Assembly (NCBI RefSeq): GCF_000015725.1
Contig: NC_008825.1
Location: 868,001-932,000 of the forward strand
Reading direction: 5' to 3'
Origin: Methylibium petroleiphilum PM1
Lineage (GTDB): Bacteria; Pseudomonadota; Gammaproteobacteria; Burkholderiales; Burkholderiaceae_C
DNA: 64,000 nt
The position numbers and the translations under genes are program-made. Below, one piece after another: positions 1 through 12,814 of this stretch; within the stretch, counting starts at the first letter, position 1; every line of letters begins with the position of its first letter. Under the pieces are notes generated by a model. That model did not search any database, was not told the origin of the DNA, and saw nothing but the letters and a program-made list of their open reading frames with translations.

Positions 1-692
1 CCGTGGCGGCGCCGGTGCTGACCGCCGTGCTCTACCTGCTGATCTTCGGCCATGCGCTCGAAGCCCATGTGAAGGTCTACGGCAGCGTCGGCTACACCAG
101 TTTCCTGATCCCGGGGCTGGTGATGATGAGCGTGCTGCAGAACGCCTTCGCCAACAGCAGCTCGTCGCTGATCCAGAGCAAGGTGACCGGCAACCTCGTT
201 TTCCTGCTGGTGACGCCGTTGTCGCACTGGGCCTGGTTCGCGGCCTATGCGGGCGCCTCGGTGGTGCGCGGCCTGGTGGTGGGCGCCGGGGTGCTGGCCG
301 TCACCGTGTGGTTCGCGCCGCCCGGCCTGGCCGCGCCGGCCTGGGCGCTGGTGTTCGCGGTGCTGGGGTCCGCGATGATGGGCGCGCTGGGCCTGGTGGC
401 CGGCCTGTGGGCCGAGAAGTTCGACCAGATCGCGGCGTTCCAGAACTTCGTCGTGATGCCGATGACCTTTCTGTCGGGCGTGTTCTATTCGATCGACTCG
501 CTCCCGCCGTTCTGGCAGGCGGTGAGCCATCTCAATCCCTTCTTCTACATGATCGACGGATTCCGGGCCGGCTTCTTCGGCATCAGCGACGTGAGTCCGT
601 GGGTCAGCCTGGGGGTGGTCGCCACCAGCCTGGCGGCCGTCTCGGCGGTGGCGCTGCGGCTGCTGAAGACCGGCTACAAGCTGCGCTCCTGA
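1..692 (+). CDS. ABC-2 type transporter permease (5' end outside window)
   Basis: Membrane permease of an ABC exporter; its ATPase partner would lie upstream, outside the window. The visible 229 residues contain about six hydrophobic segments and the ABC-2 permease landmarks: a G-L-V-A-G-L-W-A-E-K-F-D-Q cytoplasmic stretch near residue 130, then M-P-M-T-F-L-S-G-V-F-Y-S and a conserved NPF near the C terminus. The family is usually about 250-260 residues, so roughly 25 N-terminal residues are missing. A GTG at position 3 could be read as a start but would remove the first membrane segment. The substrate cannot be told. In related Burkholderiales this permease commonly precedes bolA and murA, as here. 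Confidence 0.85.
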   Translation, partial: VAAPVLTAVLYLLIFGHALEAHVKVYGSVGYTSFLIPGLVMMSVLQNAFANSSSSLIQSKVTGNLVFLLVTPLSHWAWFAAYAGASVVRGLVVGAGVLAVTVWFAPPGLAAPAWALVFAVLGSAMMGALGLVAGLWAEKFDQIAAFQNFVVMPMTFLSGVFYSIDSLPPFWQAVSHLNPFFYMIDGFRAGFFGISDVSPWVSLGVVATSLAAVSAVALRLLKTGYKLRS

Positions 693-712
693 ACGCCCGA
701 TACACTGGTGAC

Positions 713-2364
<1,652 letters not shown>

Positions 2365-2440
2365 CAGTCCTCACGCGCACCTCGTTCGCTTCGCCCCGAG
2401 GGCGCGAGGCCTCCATCCGGGCGGCCCGGCGGGAGGCCCC

Positions 2441-3085
2441 ATGAGCATCACGCTCGCGCTGTCGAAGGGCCGCATCTTCGAAGAGACGCTGCCGCTGCTG
2501 AAGGCGGCAGGCATCGAGGTCACCGAGGACCCCGAGACCTCGCGCAAGCTCATCCTGCCGACCAACCGGCCCGACGTGCGCGTGGTGCTGGTGCGCGCTA
2601 CCGACGTGCCCACCTATGTGCAGCATGGCGGCGCCGACCTCGGCGTGGTCGGGCTCGACGTGCTGCTGGAGCATGGCGGTCAGGGCCTGTACCAGCCGCT
2701 GGACCTGCGCATCGCCAAGTGCCGCATGAGCGTGGCGGTGCGGGCCGACTTCGACTACGCGGCGGCGGTGAAGCAGGGCTCGCGCATCCGCGTCGCCACC
2801 AAGTACGTGAGCGTCGCGCGCGACCACTTCGCCGACAAGGGCGTGCACGTCGACCTGATCAAGCTCTACGGCTCGATGGAGCTGGCGCCGCTGACCGGCC
2901 TGGCCGATGCCATCGTCGACCTGGTGTCGACCGGCAGCACGCTCAAGGCCAACCACCTGCTCGAGGTCGAGCGGATCATGGACATCTCGTCGCGGCTGGT
3001 GGTGAACCAGGCCGCGCTGAAGCTCAAGCGCGAGGCGATCCGTCCGCTGATCGACGCCTTCGCAGCAGCCATCCCCCAGGAGTGA
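2441..3085 (+). CDS. hisG: ATP phosphoribosyltransferase, short form
   Basis: First enzyme of histidine synthesis: ATP plus PRPP gives phosphoribosyl-ATP. At 214 residues it is the short HisGs form, which lacks the C-terminal regulatory ACT-like domain and in characterised systems needs HisZ for activity and feedback control. No hisZ is in this window. The PRPP-binding stretch [13 protein letters not shown] is visible near residue 150. A GGGAGG ribosome binding site lies 4 bp before the ATG. It is the first gene of the his run and is separated from hisD by 2 bp. Confidence 0.96.
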   Translation: MSITLALSKGRIFEETLPLLKAAGIEVTEDPETSRKLILPTNRPDVRVVLVRATDVPTYVQHGGADLGVVGLDVLLEHGGQGLYQPLDLRIAKCRMSVAVRADFDYAAAVKQGSRIRVATKYVSVARDHFADKGVHVDLIKLYGSMELAPLTGLADAIVDLVSTGSTLKANHLLEVERIMDISSRLVVNQAALKLKREAIRPLIDAFAAAIPQE

Positions 3086-3087
3086 AC

Positions 3088-4431
3088 ATGAGCGCCCCCG
3101 CCCGCGTGAACCTGCGCCGCCTGGCCACCACGCAGCCCGATTTCGAGGCGGCATTCCGGGCCGTGCAGCACTGGTCGGCGGAGACCGACGACGCGATCGA
3201 GGGCCGTGTGGCGGAGATCCTGGCCGACGTGCGGCAGCGCGGCGACGCCGCGGTCCTGGAGTACACCGCGCGCTTCGACGCACTGCCGGTCGGCTCGATG
3301 GGCGAGCTCGAGCTGACGCAGGCCGATTTCGCCGCCGCCTTCGCGGCCATCACGCCGGCGCAGCGCGACGCGCTGCAGCAGGCCACGCGCCGCATCCGCA
3401 GCTACCACGAGCGCCAGCTCGACGCCTGCGGCCGCAGCTGGAGCTACCGCGACGAGGACGGCACGCTGCTGGGCCAGAAGGTCACGCCGTTGGACCGCGT
3501 GGGCATCTACGTGCCGGGTGGCAAGGCGGCCTATCCGTCCAGCCTGCTGATGAATGCGGTGCCGGCCCATGTGGCCGGCGTGCCCGAGATCGTGATGGTG
3601 GTGCCCACGCCGAAGGGCGAGCGCAACACCCTGGTGCTGGCCGCCGCGCACGTGGCGGGCGTGACGCGCGCCTTCACGATCGGCGGCGCGCAGGCGGTGG
3701 CCGCACTCGCCTACGGCACGGCCACGGTGCCGCAGGTCGACAAGATCACCGGCCCCGGCAACGCCTATGTGGCGAGCGCGAAGAAGCGCGTGTTCGGCAC
3801 GGTGGGCATCGACATGATCGCCGGACCCAGCGAAATTCTGGTGCTGGCCGACGGCAGCACGCCGGCCGACTGGGTGGCGATGGACCTGTTCAGCCAGGCC
3901 GAGCACGACGAGCTGGCGCAGAGCATCCTGCTGTGCCCCGATGCGGCCTATCTCGACGCAGTACAGGCAGAGATCAACCGGCTGCTGCCCGGCATGCCGC
4001 GCGCTGCCATCATCCGCGCTTCGCTGGAAGGGCGCGGCGCGTTGATCCACACCCGCTCGATGGAAGAGGCCTGCGAGATCAGCAACCGCATCGCGCCCGA
4101 GCACCTGGAAGTGAGCTCGAACGAGCCGCACCGCTGGGAGCCGCTGCTGCGCCACGCCGGCGCGATCTTCCTCGGTGCCTACACCAGCGAATCGCTGGGC
4201 GACTACTGTGCCGGGCCGAACCACGTGCTGCCGACCTCGGGCACCGCGCGCTTCAGCTCGCCGCTGGGCGTCTACGACTTCCAGAAGCGCAGCAGCCTGA
4301 TCGAGGTCAGCGAGCAGGGCGCGCAGACGCTGGGCGTGATCGCCGCCGAGCTGGCCTACGGCGAGGGCCTGCAGGCGCACGCGCAGGCGGCCGAGATGCG
4401 GCTGGCGAAGAAGCCGAGAGCGGCACGATGA
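3088..4431 (+). CDS. hisD: histidinol dehydrogenase
   Basis: Zn-dependent bifunctional enzyme catalysing the last two steps, L-histidinol to histidinal to histidine, with two NAD+. It is 447 residues, typical of the family. Conserved blocks seen are [19 protein letters not shown]-x-Y-V, G-P-S-E-I-L-V-x-A-D, Q-A-E-H-D (zinc ligands) and A-P-E-H-L-E with the catalytic Glu-His pair. The N terminus has an ordinary extension before the conserved part. The stop overlaps the hisC start (ATGA), suggesting translational coupling. Confidence 0.97.
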   Translation: MSAPARVNLRRLATTQPDFEAAFRAVQHWSAETDDAIEGRVAEILADVRQRGDAAVLEYTARFDALPVGSMGELELTQADFAAAFAAITPAQRDALQQATRRIRSYHERQLDACGRSWSYRDEDGTLLGQKVTPLDRVGIYVPGGKAAYPSSLLMNAVPAHVAGVPEIVMVVPTPKGERNTLVLAAAHVAGVTRAFTIGGAQAVAALAYGTATVPQVDKITGPGNAYVASAKKRVFGTVGIDMIAGPSEILVLADGSTPADWVAMDLFSQAEHDELAQSILLCPDAAYLDAVQAEINRLLPGMPRAAIIRASLEGRGALIHTRSMEEACEISNRIAPEHLEVSSNEPHRWEPLLRHAGAIFLGAYTSESLGDYCAGPNHVLPTSGTARFSSPLGVYDFQKRSSLIEVSEQGAQTLGVIAAELAYGEGLQAHAQAAEMRLAKKPRAAR

Positions 4432-5543
4432 GCAGCAGCAACAGCAACAACGGCGGACCCCCGCTCGCGCCCCGCCTCGCGCGCTTCGTCCGCCAGGACG
4501 TGCAGAACATGCACGCCTACGCGATCCAGCCGTCGGACGGCTTCGTGAAGCTCGACGCGATGGAGAACCCGCACCGCCTGCCCGCCGCGTTGCAGGCCGA
4601 GCTGGGCCGCCGGCTCGGCGCGCTGGCGATCAACCGCTATCCCGGCACGCGCACCGACGAGCTGCGCGCGGCGCTGGCCCGCCACGCTGGCCTGCCGCCC
4701 GGTTGCGCGCTGATGCTGGGCAATGGCTCCGACGAGCTGATCTCGCTGCTCAGCATGGCCTGCGATGTGCCGGGCGCCACCGTGCTGGCGCCGCTGCCGG
4801 GCTTCGTGATGTACGAGATGTCGGCCCGGCTGCAGGGGCTGCGCTTCGTCGGCGTGCCGCTGACCGCCGACTTCGAGCTCGACGCCGCGGCGATGCTGGC
4901 CGCGGTGCGCGAGCACCGGCCGGCCCTCACCTACCTGGCCTACCCGAACAACCCGACCGCCAACCTGTGGGACGACGCGGTGATCGAGCGCGTCGTCGAC
5001 GCGGTGCGCGAGCACGGCGGCCTGGTGGTGATCGACGAGGCCTACCAGCCCTTCGCGAGCCGCAGCTACATCGACCGGCTGGCGCACCACGACCACGTGC
5101 TGCTGATGCGCACGCTCAGCAAGTTCGGCCTGGCCGGTGTGCGGTTGGGCTACCTGATGGGTCCGACCGCGCTGGTGGCCGAGATCGACAAGGTGCGCCC
5201 GCCCTACAACGTGAGCGTGCTGAACTGCGAGGCGGCGCTGTTCGCGCTGGAGCACGAGGACGAGTTCGCGCGCCAGGCCGCCGTGCTGCGCGCCGAGCGC
5301 GCGCGGCTGCTGGACGCGCTGCGCGCGATGTCGGGCGCCACGCCGTTCCCGAGCGAGGCCAACATGGTGCTGGTGCGGGTGCCCGACGCGAAGGCCGCCT
5401 TCGAGGGCCTGAAGGCGCGCGGCGTGCTGGTGAAGAACGTGTCCGGCCTGCACCCGCTGCTGGCAAACTGCCTGCGCCTCACCGTCGGCCTGCCCGAAGA
5501 GAACGACCAGATGATCGCGGCCCTGAAAGGCATCCTGTCATGA
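4428..5543 (+). CDS. hisC: histidinol-phosphate aminotransferase
   Basis: PLP-dependent fold type I aminotransferase converting imidazole acetol phosphate and glutamate to histidinol phosphate. It is 371 residues. Motifs seen are [10 protein letters not shown], the N-P-T-A substrate loop after A-Y-P-N, D-E-A-Y-Q-P-F, and the Schiff-base lysine K232 in [15 protein letters not shown]. The first ten residues are a Ser/Asn-rich leader (S-S-S-N-S-N-N-G-G) encoded by AGC/AAC repeats. It overlaps hisD upstream and hisB downstream by 4 bp each. Confidence 0.96.
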   Translation: MSSSNSNNGGPPLAPRLARFVRQDVQNMHAYAIQPSDGFVKLDAMENPHRLPAALQAELGRRLGALAINRYPGTRTDELRAALARHAGLPPGCALMLGNGSDELISLLSMACDVPGATVLAPLPGFVMYEMSARLQGLRFVGVPLTADFELDAAAMLAAVREHRPALTYLAYPNNPTANLWDDAVIERVVDAVREHGGLVVIDEAYQPFASRSYIDRLAHHDHVLLMRTLSKFGLAGVRLGYLMGPTALVAEIDKVRPPYNVSVLNCEAALFALEHEDEFARQAAVLRAERARLLDALRAMSGATPFPSEANMVLVRVPDAKAAFEGLKARGVLVKNVSGLHPLLANCLRLTVGLPEENDQMIAALKGILS

Positions 5544-6139
5544 CCGAACCGAACCGTGTTGCCGAAGTCCGGCGCGACACCGCCGAAACGAAGATCCGCG
5601 TGCGCGTCGACCTCGACGGCACGGGCGTGGCCAGGCTCGCCACCGGCATCGGCTTCTTCGACCACATGCTCGACCAGCTGGCGCGCCACGGGCTGGTCGA
5701 CCTGGAGATCGAGGCCGACGGCGACCTGCACATCGACGGTCACCACACCGTCGAGGACGTTGGCATCACGCTCGGTCAGGCCTTCGCCAAGGCGGTCGGC
5801 GACAAGAAGGGGCTGCGTCGCTACGGCCATGCCTACGTGCCGCTCGACGAGGCGCTGAGCCGCGTGGTGGTCGACTTCTCCGGCCGGCCCGGGCTGCACA
5901 TGCGCGTGCCGTTCAAGGCCGGCATGATCGGCGCGCTCGACACCCAGCTGGTCTACGAGTTCTTCCAGGGCTTCGTGAACCATGCCGGCGTCACGCTGCA
6001 CATCGACAACCTGCACGGCGACAACGCCCACCACCAGTGCGAGACGGTCTTCAAGGCCTTCGCCCGAGCGCTGCGCATGGCGCTGGAGCGCGACCCGCGC
6101 ATGGCCGGCGTCATCCCTTCCACCAAGGGCAGCCTCTGA
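5540..6139 (+). CDS. hisB: imidazoleglycerol-phosphate dehydratase
   Basis: Mn-dependent dehydratase converting IGP to imidazole acetol phosphate. At 199 residues it is the monofunctional form, without the N-terminal histidinol phosphatase domain of the enterobacterial fusion. Metal-binding repeats are visible as G-H-H-T-V-E-D-V-G and [11 protein letters not shown]. It begins inside the hisC stop codon (ATGA) and ends 1 bp before hisH. No separate histidinol phosphatase gene is seen in the run. Confidence 0.97.
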   Translation: MTEPNRVAEVRRDTAETKIRVRVDLDGTGVARLATGIGFFDHMLDQLARHGLVDLEIEADGDLHIDGHHTVEDVGITLGQAFAKAVGDKKGLRRYGHAYVPLDEALSRVVVDFSGRPGLHMRVPFKAGMIGALDTQLVYEFFQGFVNHAGVTLHIDNLHGDNAHHQCETVFKAFARALRMALERDPRMAGVIPSTKGSL

Positions 6140-6140
6140 C

Positions 6141-6797
6141 ATGAGCCGTCGCGTGGCGGTCATCGACTACGGCATGGGCAACCTGCGCTCGGTGTCGCAG
6201 GCCGTGCTGCACGCGGCCGCCGGGACCGGCTTCGAGGTGGTTGTGACGGCCGAGCCCGAGGTGGTGCGCGCTGCCGAACGCGTGGTGCTGCCCGGCCAGG
6301 GCGCGATGCGCGACTGCATGCGCGAGCTGCGAGAGGCGCACGGGGGCGCCCTGCGGGCCGCCGTGCTCGAGGCCGCCGCCGACAAGCCGCTGATGGGCGT
6401 GTGCGTCGGCATGCAGATGCTGCTCGACCACAGCGAGGAACAGGACACGCCCGGCCTGGGCCTGATCCCGGGCCGGGTGCGGCGCTTCCAGCTCGAAGGC
6501 CGACTCCAGCCCGACGGCAGCCGCTACAAGGTGCCGCAGATGGGCTGGAACCAGGTGCTGCAGGCCCGTCCGCACCCGGTGTGGGCCGGCGTGCCCGATG
6601 CCAGCTGGTTCTATTTCGTGCACAGCTTCTATGCGCAGCCGGCCGATCCGGCGCACAGCGTTGGTGAAACCGACTATGGCGCGCGCTTTACCAGTGCGGT
6701 GGCACGCGATAATATTTTTGCCACCCAGTTCCACCCCGAGAAGAGCGCTGCACACGGCCTGGCCCTGTACCGCAACTTCCTCGGCTGGTGCCCCTGA
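6141..6797 (+). CDS. hisH: imidazole glycerol phosphate synthase, glutaminase subunit
   Basis: Class I glutamine amidotransferase that feeds ammonia to HisF. It is 218 residues. The catalytic triad is visible: C88 in G-V-C-V-G-M-Q, and H198 and E200 in Q-F-H-P-E-K-S. The N terminus [11 protein letters not shown] is the family signature. It has the same strand and tight spacing as hisB. The complex partner, hisF, lies two genes downstream after hisA. Confidence 0.97.
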   Translation: MSRRVAVIDYGMGNLRSVSQAVLHAAAGTGFEVVVTAEPEVVRAAERVVLPGQGAMRDCMRELREAHGGALRAAVLEAAADKPLMGVCVGMQMLLDHSEEQDTPGLGLIPGRVRRFQLEGRLQPDGSRYKVPQMGWNQVLQARPHPVWAGVPDASWFYFVHSFYAQPADPAHSVGETDYGARFTSAVARDNIFATQFHPEKSAAHGLALYRNFLGWCP

Positions 6798-6818
6798 CCC
6801 CCCATCCCCCTGACAGCC

Positions 6819-7565
6819 ATGTTGCTGATCCCTGCCATCGACCTGAAAGACGGCCGCTGCGTGCGCCTGAAGCAAGGCGACATGAATGTGTCCACCACCT
6901 TCGGTGAGGACCCCGTCGCGATGGCCCGGCGCTGGCTCGACGCCGGGGCGCGCCGCCTGCACCTGGTCGACCTGAACGGCGCCTTCGCCGGCAAGCCGGT
7001 CAACGAGCCGGCGATCAAGGCCATCCTGAAGGAAGTGGGCGACGAGATCCCGGTGCAACTGGGCGGCGGCATCCGTGACCTCGACACCATCGAGCGCTAC
7101 CTCGACGACGGCCTGTCCTACGTGATCATCGGCACCGCCGCGGTCAAGAACCCGGGCTTCCTGCGCGATGCCTGCACGGCCTTCGGCGGCCACATCATCG
7201 TGGGGCTCGATGCCAAGGACGGCAAGGTCGCGACCGACGGCTGGAGCAAGCTGACCGGCCACGAGGTGGTGGACCTGGCGAAGAAGTTCGAGGACTACGG
7301 CGTCGAGGGCGTGATCTACACCGACATCGGCCGCGACGGCATGCTGAGCGGCATCAACATCGACGCCACCGTCAAGCTGGCGCAGGCACTCACCATCCCG
7401 GTGATCGCCTCGGGGGGCCTCAGCGACATCGCCGACATCGAGCGCCTGTGCGCCGTCGAAGGCGAGGGCATCGAGGGTGTGATCTGCGGTCGGGCGATCT
7501 ACACCGGCGACCTCGACTTCGCCGCGGCGCAGGCGCGGGCCGACGCGCTGAACGGCGACGCCTGA
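6819..7565 (+). CDS. hisA: ProFAR isomerase (phosphoribosylformimino-AICAR-P isomerase)
   Basis: A (beta/alpha)8-barrel enzyme isomerising ProFAR to PRFAR. It is 248 residues. The N-terminal catalytic aspartate sits in [11 protein letters not shown]; the second half carries [12 protein letters not shown] and the phosphate-binding G-G-L-S-D and C-G-R-A-I-Y motifs. It is paralogous to HisF, which follows 13 bp later. The ribosome binding site is weak, so translation may depend on coupling. Confidence 0.96.
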
Positions 7566-7578
7566 GCGGCGCCCCCGC

Positions 7579-8340
7579 ATGCTCGCCAAGCGCATCATCC
7601 CCTGCCTCGACGTCACCGGCGGCCGCGTCGTCAAGGGCGTCAACTTCGTCGAGTTGCGTGATGCCGGCGACCCGGTGGAGATCGCCGCGCGCTACAACGA
7701 GCAGGGCGCCGACGAACTGACCTTCCTCGACATCACCGCCACCAGCGACGGGCGCGACCTCATCCTGCCCATCATCGAGGCGGTGGCCTCGCAGGTCTTC
7801 ATCCCGCTCACCGTCGGCGGCGGAGTGCGCAGCGTCGAGGACGTGCGCCGCCTGCTCAATGCCGGGGCCGACAAGGTGAGTTTCAACTCGGCGGCGGTCG
7901 CGAACCCGCAGCTGATCCGTGACGCCTCCGACAAGTACGGCGCGCAGTGCATCGTGGTCGCCATCGATGCCAAGGCCCGGGTGGGCGGCGAGGGCTGGGA
8001 GGTCTACACGCACGGCGGACGCAGGAACACCGGCCTCGATGCAGTGGCCTGGGCGCAGCAGATGGCCGAGTTCGGCGCCGGCGAGATCCTGCTGACCAGC
8101 ATGGACCGCGACGGCACGCAGATCGGCTTCAACCTGCCGCTGACGCGCGCGGTCAGCGACGCGGTGCCGGTGCCGGTGATCGCCTCGGGCGGCGTCGGCG
8201 CGCTGGAGCACCTCGCCGAGGGCATCCAGGTCGGTGGCGCCGATGCGGTGCTGGCCGCCAGCATCTTCCACTACGGCACGTTCACCGTCGGCCAGGCCAA
8301 GGCCTTGATGGCCGAGCACGGCATCCCCGTCAGGATGTAA
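7579..8340 (+). CDS. hisF: imidazole glycerol phosphate synthase, cyclase subunit
   Basis: TIM-barrel cyclase joined to HisH; it turns PRFAR and ammonia into IGP and AICAR. It is 253 residues. Seen are K-R-I-I-P-C-L-D-V with the catalytic Asp, [10 protein letters not shown], and the second aspartate region L-T-S-M-D-R-D-G-T. After its stop the otherwise compact operon opens into a 172-bp gap with several hairpins before hisI. Confidence 0.97.
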   Translation: MLAKRIIPCLDVTGGRVVKGVNFVELRDAGDPVEIAARYNEQGADELTFLDITATSDGRDLILPIIEAVASQVFIPLTVGGGVRSVEDVRRLLNAGADKVSFNSAAVANPQLIRDASDKYGAQCIVVAIDAKARVGGEGWEVYTHGGRRNTGLDAVAWAQQMAEFGAGEILLTSMDRDGTQIGFNLPLTRAVSDAVPVPVIASGGVGALEHLAEGIQVGGADAVLAASIFHYGTFTVGQAKALMAEHGIPVRM

Positions 8341-8512
8341 TCCACCCCCGTTGCGTGTGTGGCCCATCCCCGTTGCGGCTGCGCCGCTCCCCCTCGAGGG
8401 GGCGACGCTAGTGGACCGGCGGAGCCGGATCCACGGCGTCCACTCGGTGGATCGTTGTTTGCCGATGGCGCCGTTCGGGAGGGGATTGCCCTGACTCGCT
8501 AAACTGCCGGGC
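8341..8512 (+). repeat. hairpin-rich intergenic element between hisF and hisI
   Basis: The only sizeable gap in the his run. It contains the perfect palindrome CCCCCTCGAGGGGG (8389-8402), then a longer hairpin with one bulge (TGGACCGGC-GGA-GCCGGATCCA, 8412-8433), then a small CCAC-TCG-GTGG stem (8440-8450). Tandem hairpins of this kind are typical of dispersed REP-like intergenic repeats in Burkholderiales; whether this one is repeated elsewhere cannot be judged here. It could attenuate or stabilise the his transcript. No second full-length copy was noticed in the window. Confidence 0.45.
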
Positions 8513-8902
8513 ATGACTTGGCTCGATGACATTCGCTGGGACCGCGACGGCCTGCTGCCGGTGATCGCGCAGGAAGCCGCCACCGGCGACGTGCTGATGT
8601 TCGCGTGGATGAACCGCGAGGCGCTGGCGCGCACGGCCGAACTGGGCGAGGCGGTGTACTGGAGCCGCTCGCGCGGCAGGCTGTGGCACAAGGGCGAGGA
8701 GTCGGGCCACATCCAGAAGGTGCGCGACATGCGGCTGGACTGCGACAACGACGTGCTGCTGCTGAAGGTCGAACAGCTCGGCCATGAGCCCTCGATCGCC
8801 TGCCACACCGGTCGCCACAGCTGCTTCTATCAACGGTATGAGAGCGGCGCCTGGCACGCGGTCGAGCTGGTGCTGAAGGACCCGGAGCACATCTACAGAT
8901 GA
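8513..8902 (+). CDS. hisI: phosphoribosyl-AMP cyclohydrolase
   Basis: Third step of histidine synthesis, opening the purine ring of phosphoribosyl-AMP; it depends on Zn and Mg. It is 129 residues, the monofunctional form. Visible are W-S-R-S-R, the D-C-D-N-D Mg-binding cluster and the zinc cysteines in [11 protein letters not shown]. It overlaps the start of hisE by 4 bp, so the two activities fused in enterobacteria are separate but coupled here. Confidence 0.96.
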   Translation: MTWLDDIRWDRDGLLPVIAQEAATGDVLMFAWMNREALARTAELGEAVYWSRSRGRLWHKGEESGHIQKVRDMRLDCDNDVLLLKVEQLGHEPSIACHTGRHSCFYQRYESGAWHAVELVLKDPEHIYR

Positions 8903-9261
8903 GTGGCGACGACACCCTGGCCCGTCTGGCGGCCGTGATCGAATCGCGCCGCGGCGGCGACCCCGAGGCGAGCTACGTCGCGCGGCTGTTCCACAAGGGC
9001 ACCGATGCGATCCTCAAGAAAGTGGGCGAGGAAGCGACCGAGTTCGTGATGGCGGCCAAGGACGGCGACCGCCCGAAGATCGTCGCCGAGGCGGCAGACC
9101 TGTGGTTCCACGCCATGGTGGCGCTGGCGCATTTCGGCCTCACGCCGGCCCAGGTGCTGGCCGAGCTCGAGCGCCGCGAGGGCCAGTCGGGTCTCGAGGA
9201 GTTCGCATTGCGCAAGGTCAGGGGCCGCGAGGCCGAGTCCACGAAGGAGAGCGGCCCATGA
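8899..9261 (+). CDS. hisE: phosphoribosyl-ATP pyrophosphatase
   Basis: Second step of the pathway: phosphoribosyl-ATP to phosphoribosyl-AMP and PPi. It is a 120-residue all-alpha MazG-like fold. Motifs are L-F[17 protein letters not shown] and E-A-A-D-L-W-F-H. Its stop codon overlaps the start of the next (DUF4870) gene, so that gene is co-transcribed with his. Confidence 0.95.
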   Translation: MSGDDTLARLAAVIESRRGGDPEASYVARLFHKGTDAILKKVGEEATEFVMAAKDGDRPKIVAEAADLWFHAMVALAHFGLTPAQVLAELERREGQSGLEEFALRKVRGREAESTKESGP

Positions 9262-9635
9262 GCACGGTGATCGACAGCGACGAGCGCGAGCGCTCCCTGA
9301 AGACGGTCGGCACCGTCAGCTACCTGTTGCACCTGATCGTCGCGGTCGGTGCGGTGCTGCCCGGCGTGCAGGCCAGCGTGGCGCTGCTGATCGTGGCCTT
9401 CATCATCGACATGGTGAAGAAGGACGAGGCCGCGGGCACCTGGCAGGCCTCGCACTTCAGCTGGCGCATCCGGTCCGTGCTGTGGGCCGGGGGCCTGTAC
9501 ATCCTCACCTCCTGGCTGTGGCTGCTGTTCTTCATCCCGGGCTGGATCGCCTGGGGGCTGATCTCCATCTGGTTCCTCTACCGCATCGTGCGCGGCTGGC
9601 TGAATCTCAACGGCAACCAGCCGATGCCGTCCTGA
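9258..9635 (+). CDS. DUF4870-like small integral membrane protein
   Basis: 125-residue protein with three to four hydrophobic segments, at about residues 18-35, 38-52, 78-95 and 96-112. It matches the DUF4870 family pattern, with an acidic N terminus (D-S-D-E-R-E-R) and a conserved V-S-Y-L-L-H start to the first helix. Function is unknown. It overlaps hisE (ATGA) and precedes the HIT gene, an arrangement that recurs in Burkholderiales his loci, so it may simply travel with the operon. Confidence 0.75.
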   Translation: MSTVIDSDERERSLKTVGTVSYLLHLIVAVGAVLPGVQASVALLIVAFIIDMVKKDEAAGTWQASHFSWRIRSVLWAGGLYILTSWLWLLFFIPGWIAWGLISIWFLYRIVRGWLNLNGNQPMPS

Positions 9636-9656
9636 CCACTTTCTGCGCCGTCCCCC

Positions 9657-10007
9657 ATGAGCGACCACGATCCGAACTGCATCTTCTGCAAGATCATTGC
9701 CGGGCAGATCCCGTCCCGCAAGGCCTACGAGGACGAGCACCTGCTGTCCTTCCACGACATCAACCCCTGGGCGCCGGTGCATGTGCTGGTGATCCCCAAG
9801 CGCCACATCGCGACACTCGCCGACATCGGCCCCGGTGACCAGGAGCTGATGGGGCGCATGCTGGCGCTGGCCCCGCGGCTGATGCGTGAACTGGGCGTCG
9901 ACAACGGCTTCCGCACCCTGATCAACACCGGCAAGGACGGCATGCAGGAGGTCTACCACCTGCACATGCACGTGATCGGCGGCCCCCGCCCCTGGGCCAA
10001 GGGGTGA
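9657..10007 (+). CDS. HIT family nucleotide hydrolase/transferase (Hint-like)
   Basis: 116-residue cytoplasmic histidine-triad protein, probably a purine nucleoside phosphoramidase like E. coli HinT. N-terminal C-I-F-C-K-I-I-A-G-Q-I-P-S is the family signature, and the histidine triad H-L-H-M-H-V-I-G-G ends the protein. It is the last gene of the his transcription run and lies directly before tatA. Confidence 0.93.
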   Translation: MSDHDPNCIFCKIIAGQIPSRKAYEDEHLLSFHDINPWAPVHVLVIPKRHIATLADIGPGDQELMGRMLALAPRLMRELGVDNGFRTLINTGKDGMQEVYHLHMHVIGGPRPWAKG

Positions 10008-10089
10008 ACCTCGGCCCGCTTTGCGGGTCTGTCATGCGGGGCTGGCCTAAAATCTGCGGCTGCCCTTACCGGGTCTTCAGGAGAACGAC

Positions 10090-10320
10090 ATGGGTTCCTT
10101 CAGCATTTGGCACTGGTTGATCGTGCTGTTGATCGTCGTGCTGGTGTTCGGCACGAAGAAGCTCAAGAACATCGGCAGCGACCTCGGCGGTGCCGTGAAG
10201 GGCTTCAAGGACGGCGTGCGCGACGGCTCGACCGCGCCGGCCGATCCGGCGCAGCAGGTCACCGCGAACAAGAGCGCCGACGCGAACACCGTCGACGTCG
10301 AGGCGAAGCAGAAGTCCTGA
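10090..10320 (+). CDS. tatA: Sec-independent translocase subunit TatA
   Basis: 76-residue pore-forming component of the twin-arginine translocase. It has one N-terminal transmembrane helix (residues about 5-22), the F-G-T-K-K-L hinge, then an amphipathic helix ([11 protein letters not shown]) and a polar tail. A strong CAGGAGA ribosome binding site precedes the ATG. It is followed by tatB and tatC. Likely clients in this window are the DUF1329 protein (SRRFF motif) and the Rieske protein. Confidence 0.95.
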   Translation: MGSFSIWHWLIVLLIVVLVFGTKKLKNIGSDLGGAVKGFKDGVRDGSTAPADPAQQVTANKSADANTVDVEAKQKS

Positions 10321-10340
10321 GTGGTCGGAGCGGCGCACGC

Positions 10341-10853
10341 ATGATCGACTTCGGCTTCGACAAGATCGCACTGATCGGCGCGGTGGCGCTGATCGTGATC
10401 GGTCCCGAACGCCTGCCGAAGGTCGCGCGCACCGTCGGCCACCTGATGGGCAAGGCCCAGCGATACGTGGCCGACGTCAAGGCCGAGGTCAATCGCTCCA
10501 TCGAGCTCGAAGAGCTCAAGAAGATGAAGACCGACTTCGAGGACGCTGCGCGCAACGTCGAGCAATCGGTGTCCAGCGAAGTGAACAGGACGAGCAGCGA
10601 GATGAACCAGGCCTGGGAGTCGTTGTCGTCATCCGACGGCAACGGAGGCAGCAGCGGCAGCGCGGCGGCCGACAGCTATCACGCTGGTGAGCCGCTGAGC
10701 GAGCCGCCGCCGGCCTACACGCACCCGCGCAAGAACTGGCGGCTCAAGCGCGGCGCCATGCCTCAGTGGTACAAGCAGCGGCACGGCGTGCGGGCCAAGG
10801 CCCAGTCGGGTGCCGCCCGTGTGGCGCGCTTCAGGCCGCCGCGCCCGCTATAG
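10341..10853 (+). CDS. tatB: Sec-independent translocase subunit TatB
   Basis: 170-residue receptor-complex subunit that binds twin-arginine signal peptides with TatC. The N terminus [12 protein letters not shown] and the V-I-G-P-E-R-L-P-K hinge are diagnostic of TatB. They are followed by a long charged helix and a Ser/Gly-rich, basic C-terminal tail that is variable in the family. It lies between tatA and tatC on the same strand. Confidence 0.95.
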   Translation: MIDFGFDKIALIGAVALIVIGPERLPKVARTVGHLMGKAQRYVADVKAEVNRSIELEELKKMKTDFEDAARNVEQSVSSEVNRTSSEMNQAWESLSSSDGNGGSSGSAAADSYHAGEPLSEPPPAYTHPRKNWRLKRGAMPQWYKQRHGVRAKAQSGAARVARFRPPRPL

Positions 10854-10856
10854 CCC

Positions 10857-11641
10857 GTGGGCGCCCCCGACTCCCGCGACGAGCTCGAAGGCAGCGAGCA
10901 GCCTTTCGTCGCGCACCTGATCGAACTGCGCGACCGGCTGATCCGCGCGGTGCTGGCGATCGTTGTCTGCTTCGGTGCTCTGGCGCTCTGGCCCGGCCCG
11001 TCGGCGCTCTACGACCTGCTGGCCGCGCCGCTGGTGGCGCACCTGCCGGCCGGCACGACGCTGATCGCGACCAACGTGATCTCGCCGTTCCTGGTGCCGC
11101 TGAAGATCACGCTGATGGCGGCCTTCATGCTCGCGCTGCCGGTGGTGCTGTACCAGGTGTGGGCCTTCGTCGCGCCCGGTCTCTACACGCACGAGAAGAA
11201 GCTGGTGATGCCGCTGGTGGTGTCGAGCACGCTGCTGTTCCTGCTGGGCGTGGCGTTCTGCTACTTCTTCGTGTTCGGGCAGGTGTTCAAGTTCATCCAG
11301 AGCTTTGCGCCGAAGAGCATCACCGCGGCGCCGGACATCGAGGCCTATCTCGGCTTCGTGCTGAGCATGTTCATCGCCTTCGGCGCGGCGTTCGAGGTGC
11401 CGGTGGTGGTGGTGGTGCTGGCGCGCATGGGCATCGTGTCGATCGAGAAGCTGAAGGGCTTCCGCGCCTACTTCATCGTCGTCGCCTTCATCATCGCGGC
11501 GATCGTCACGCCGCCCGACGTGATCTCGCAGCTCGCGCTCGCGATCCCGATGTGCATCCTCTACGAGATCGGGATCTGGGCCGCCAAGGTGTTCATCAAG
11601 CACACCCAGGCGCCCGATGCGGCGGCCGAGGACGGCGCCGT

Positions 11642-11645
<4 letters not shown>
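10857..11645 (+). CDS. tatC: Sec-independent translocase subunit TatC
   Basis: 262-residue polytopic receptor of the Tat system with six transmembrane helices. Visible are the cytoplasmic H-L-I-E-L-R-D-R signature at residues about 20-27, F-x-x-P-L, and the conserved F-A-F-G-A-x-F-E-V-P-V in the middle. Translation starts at GTG 3 bp after the tatB stop. The last codons overlap the end of the convergent protease gene by 4 bp. Confidence 0.96.
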
Positions 11646-12802
<1,157 letters not shown>

Positions 12803-12814
12803 GGGAGAGAAGAA

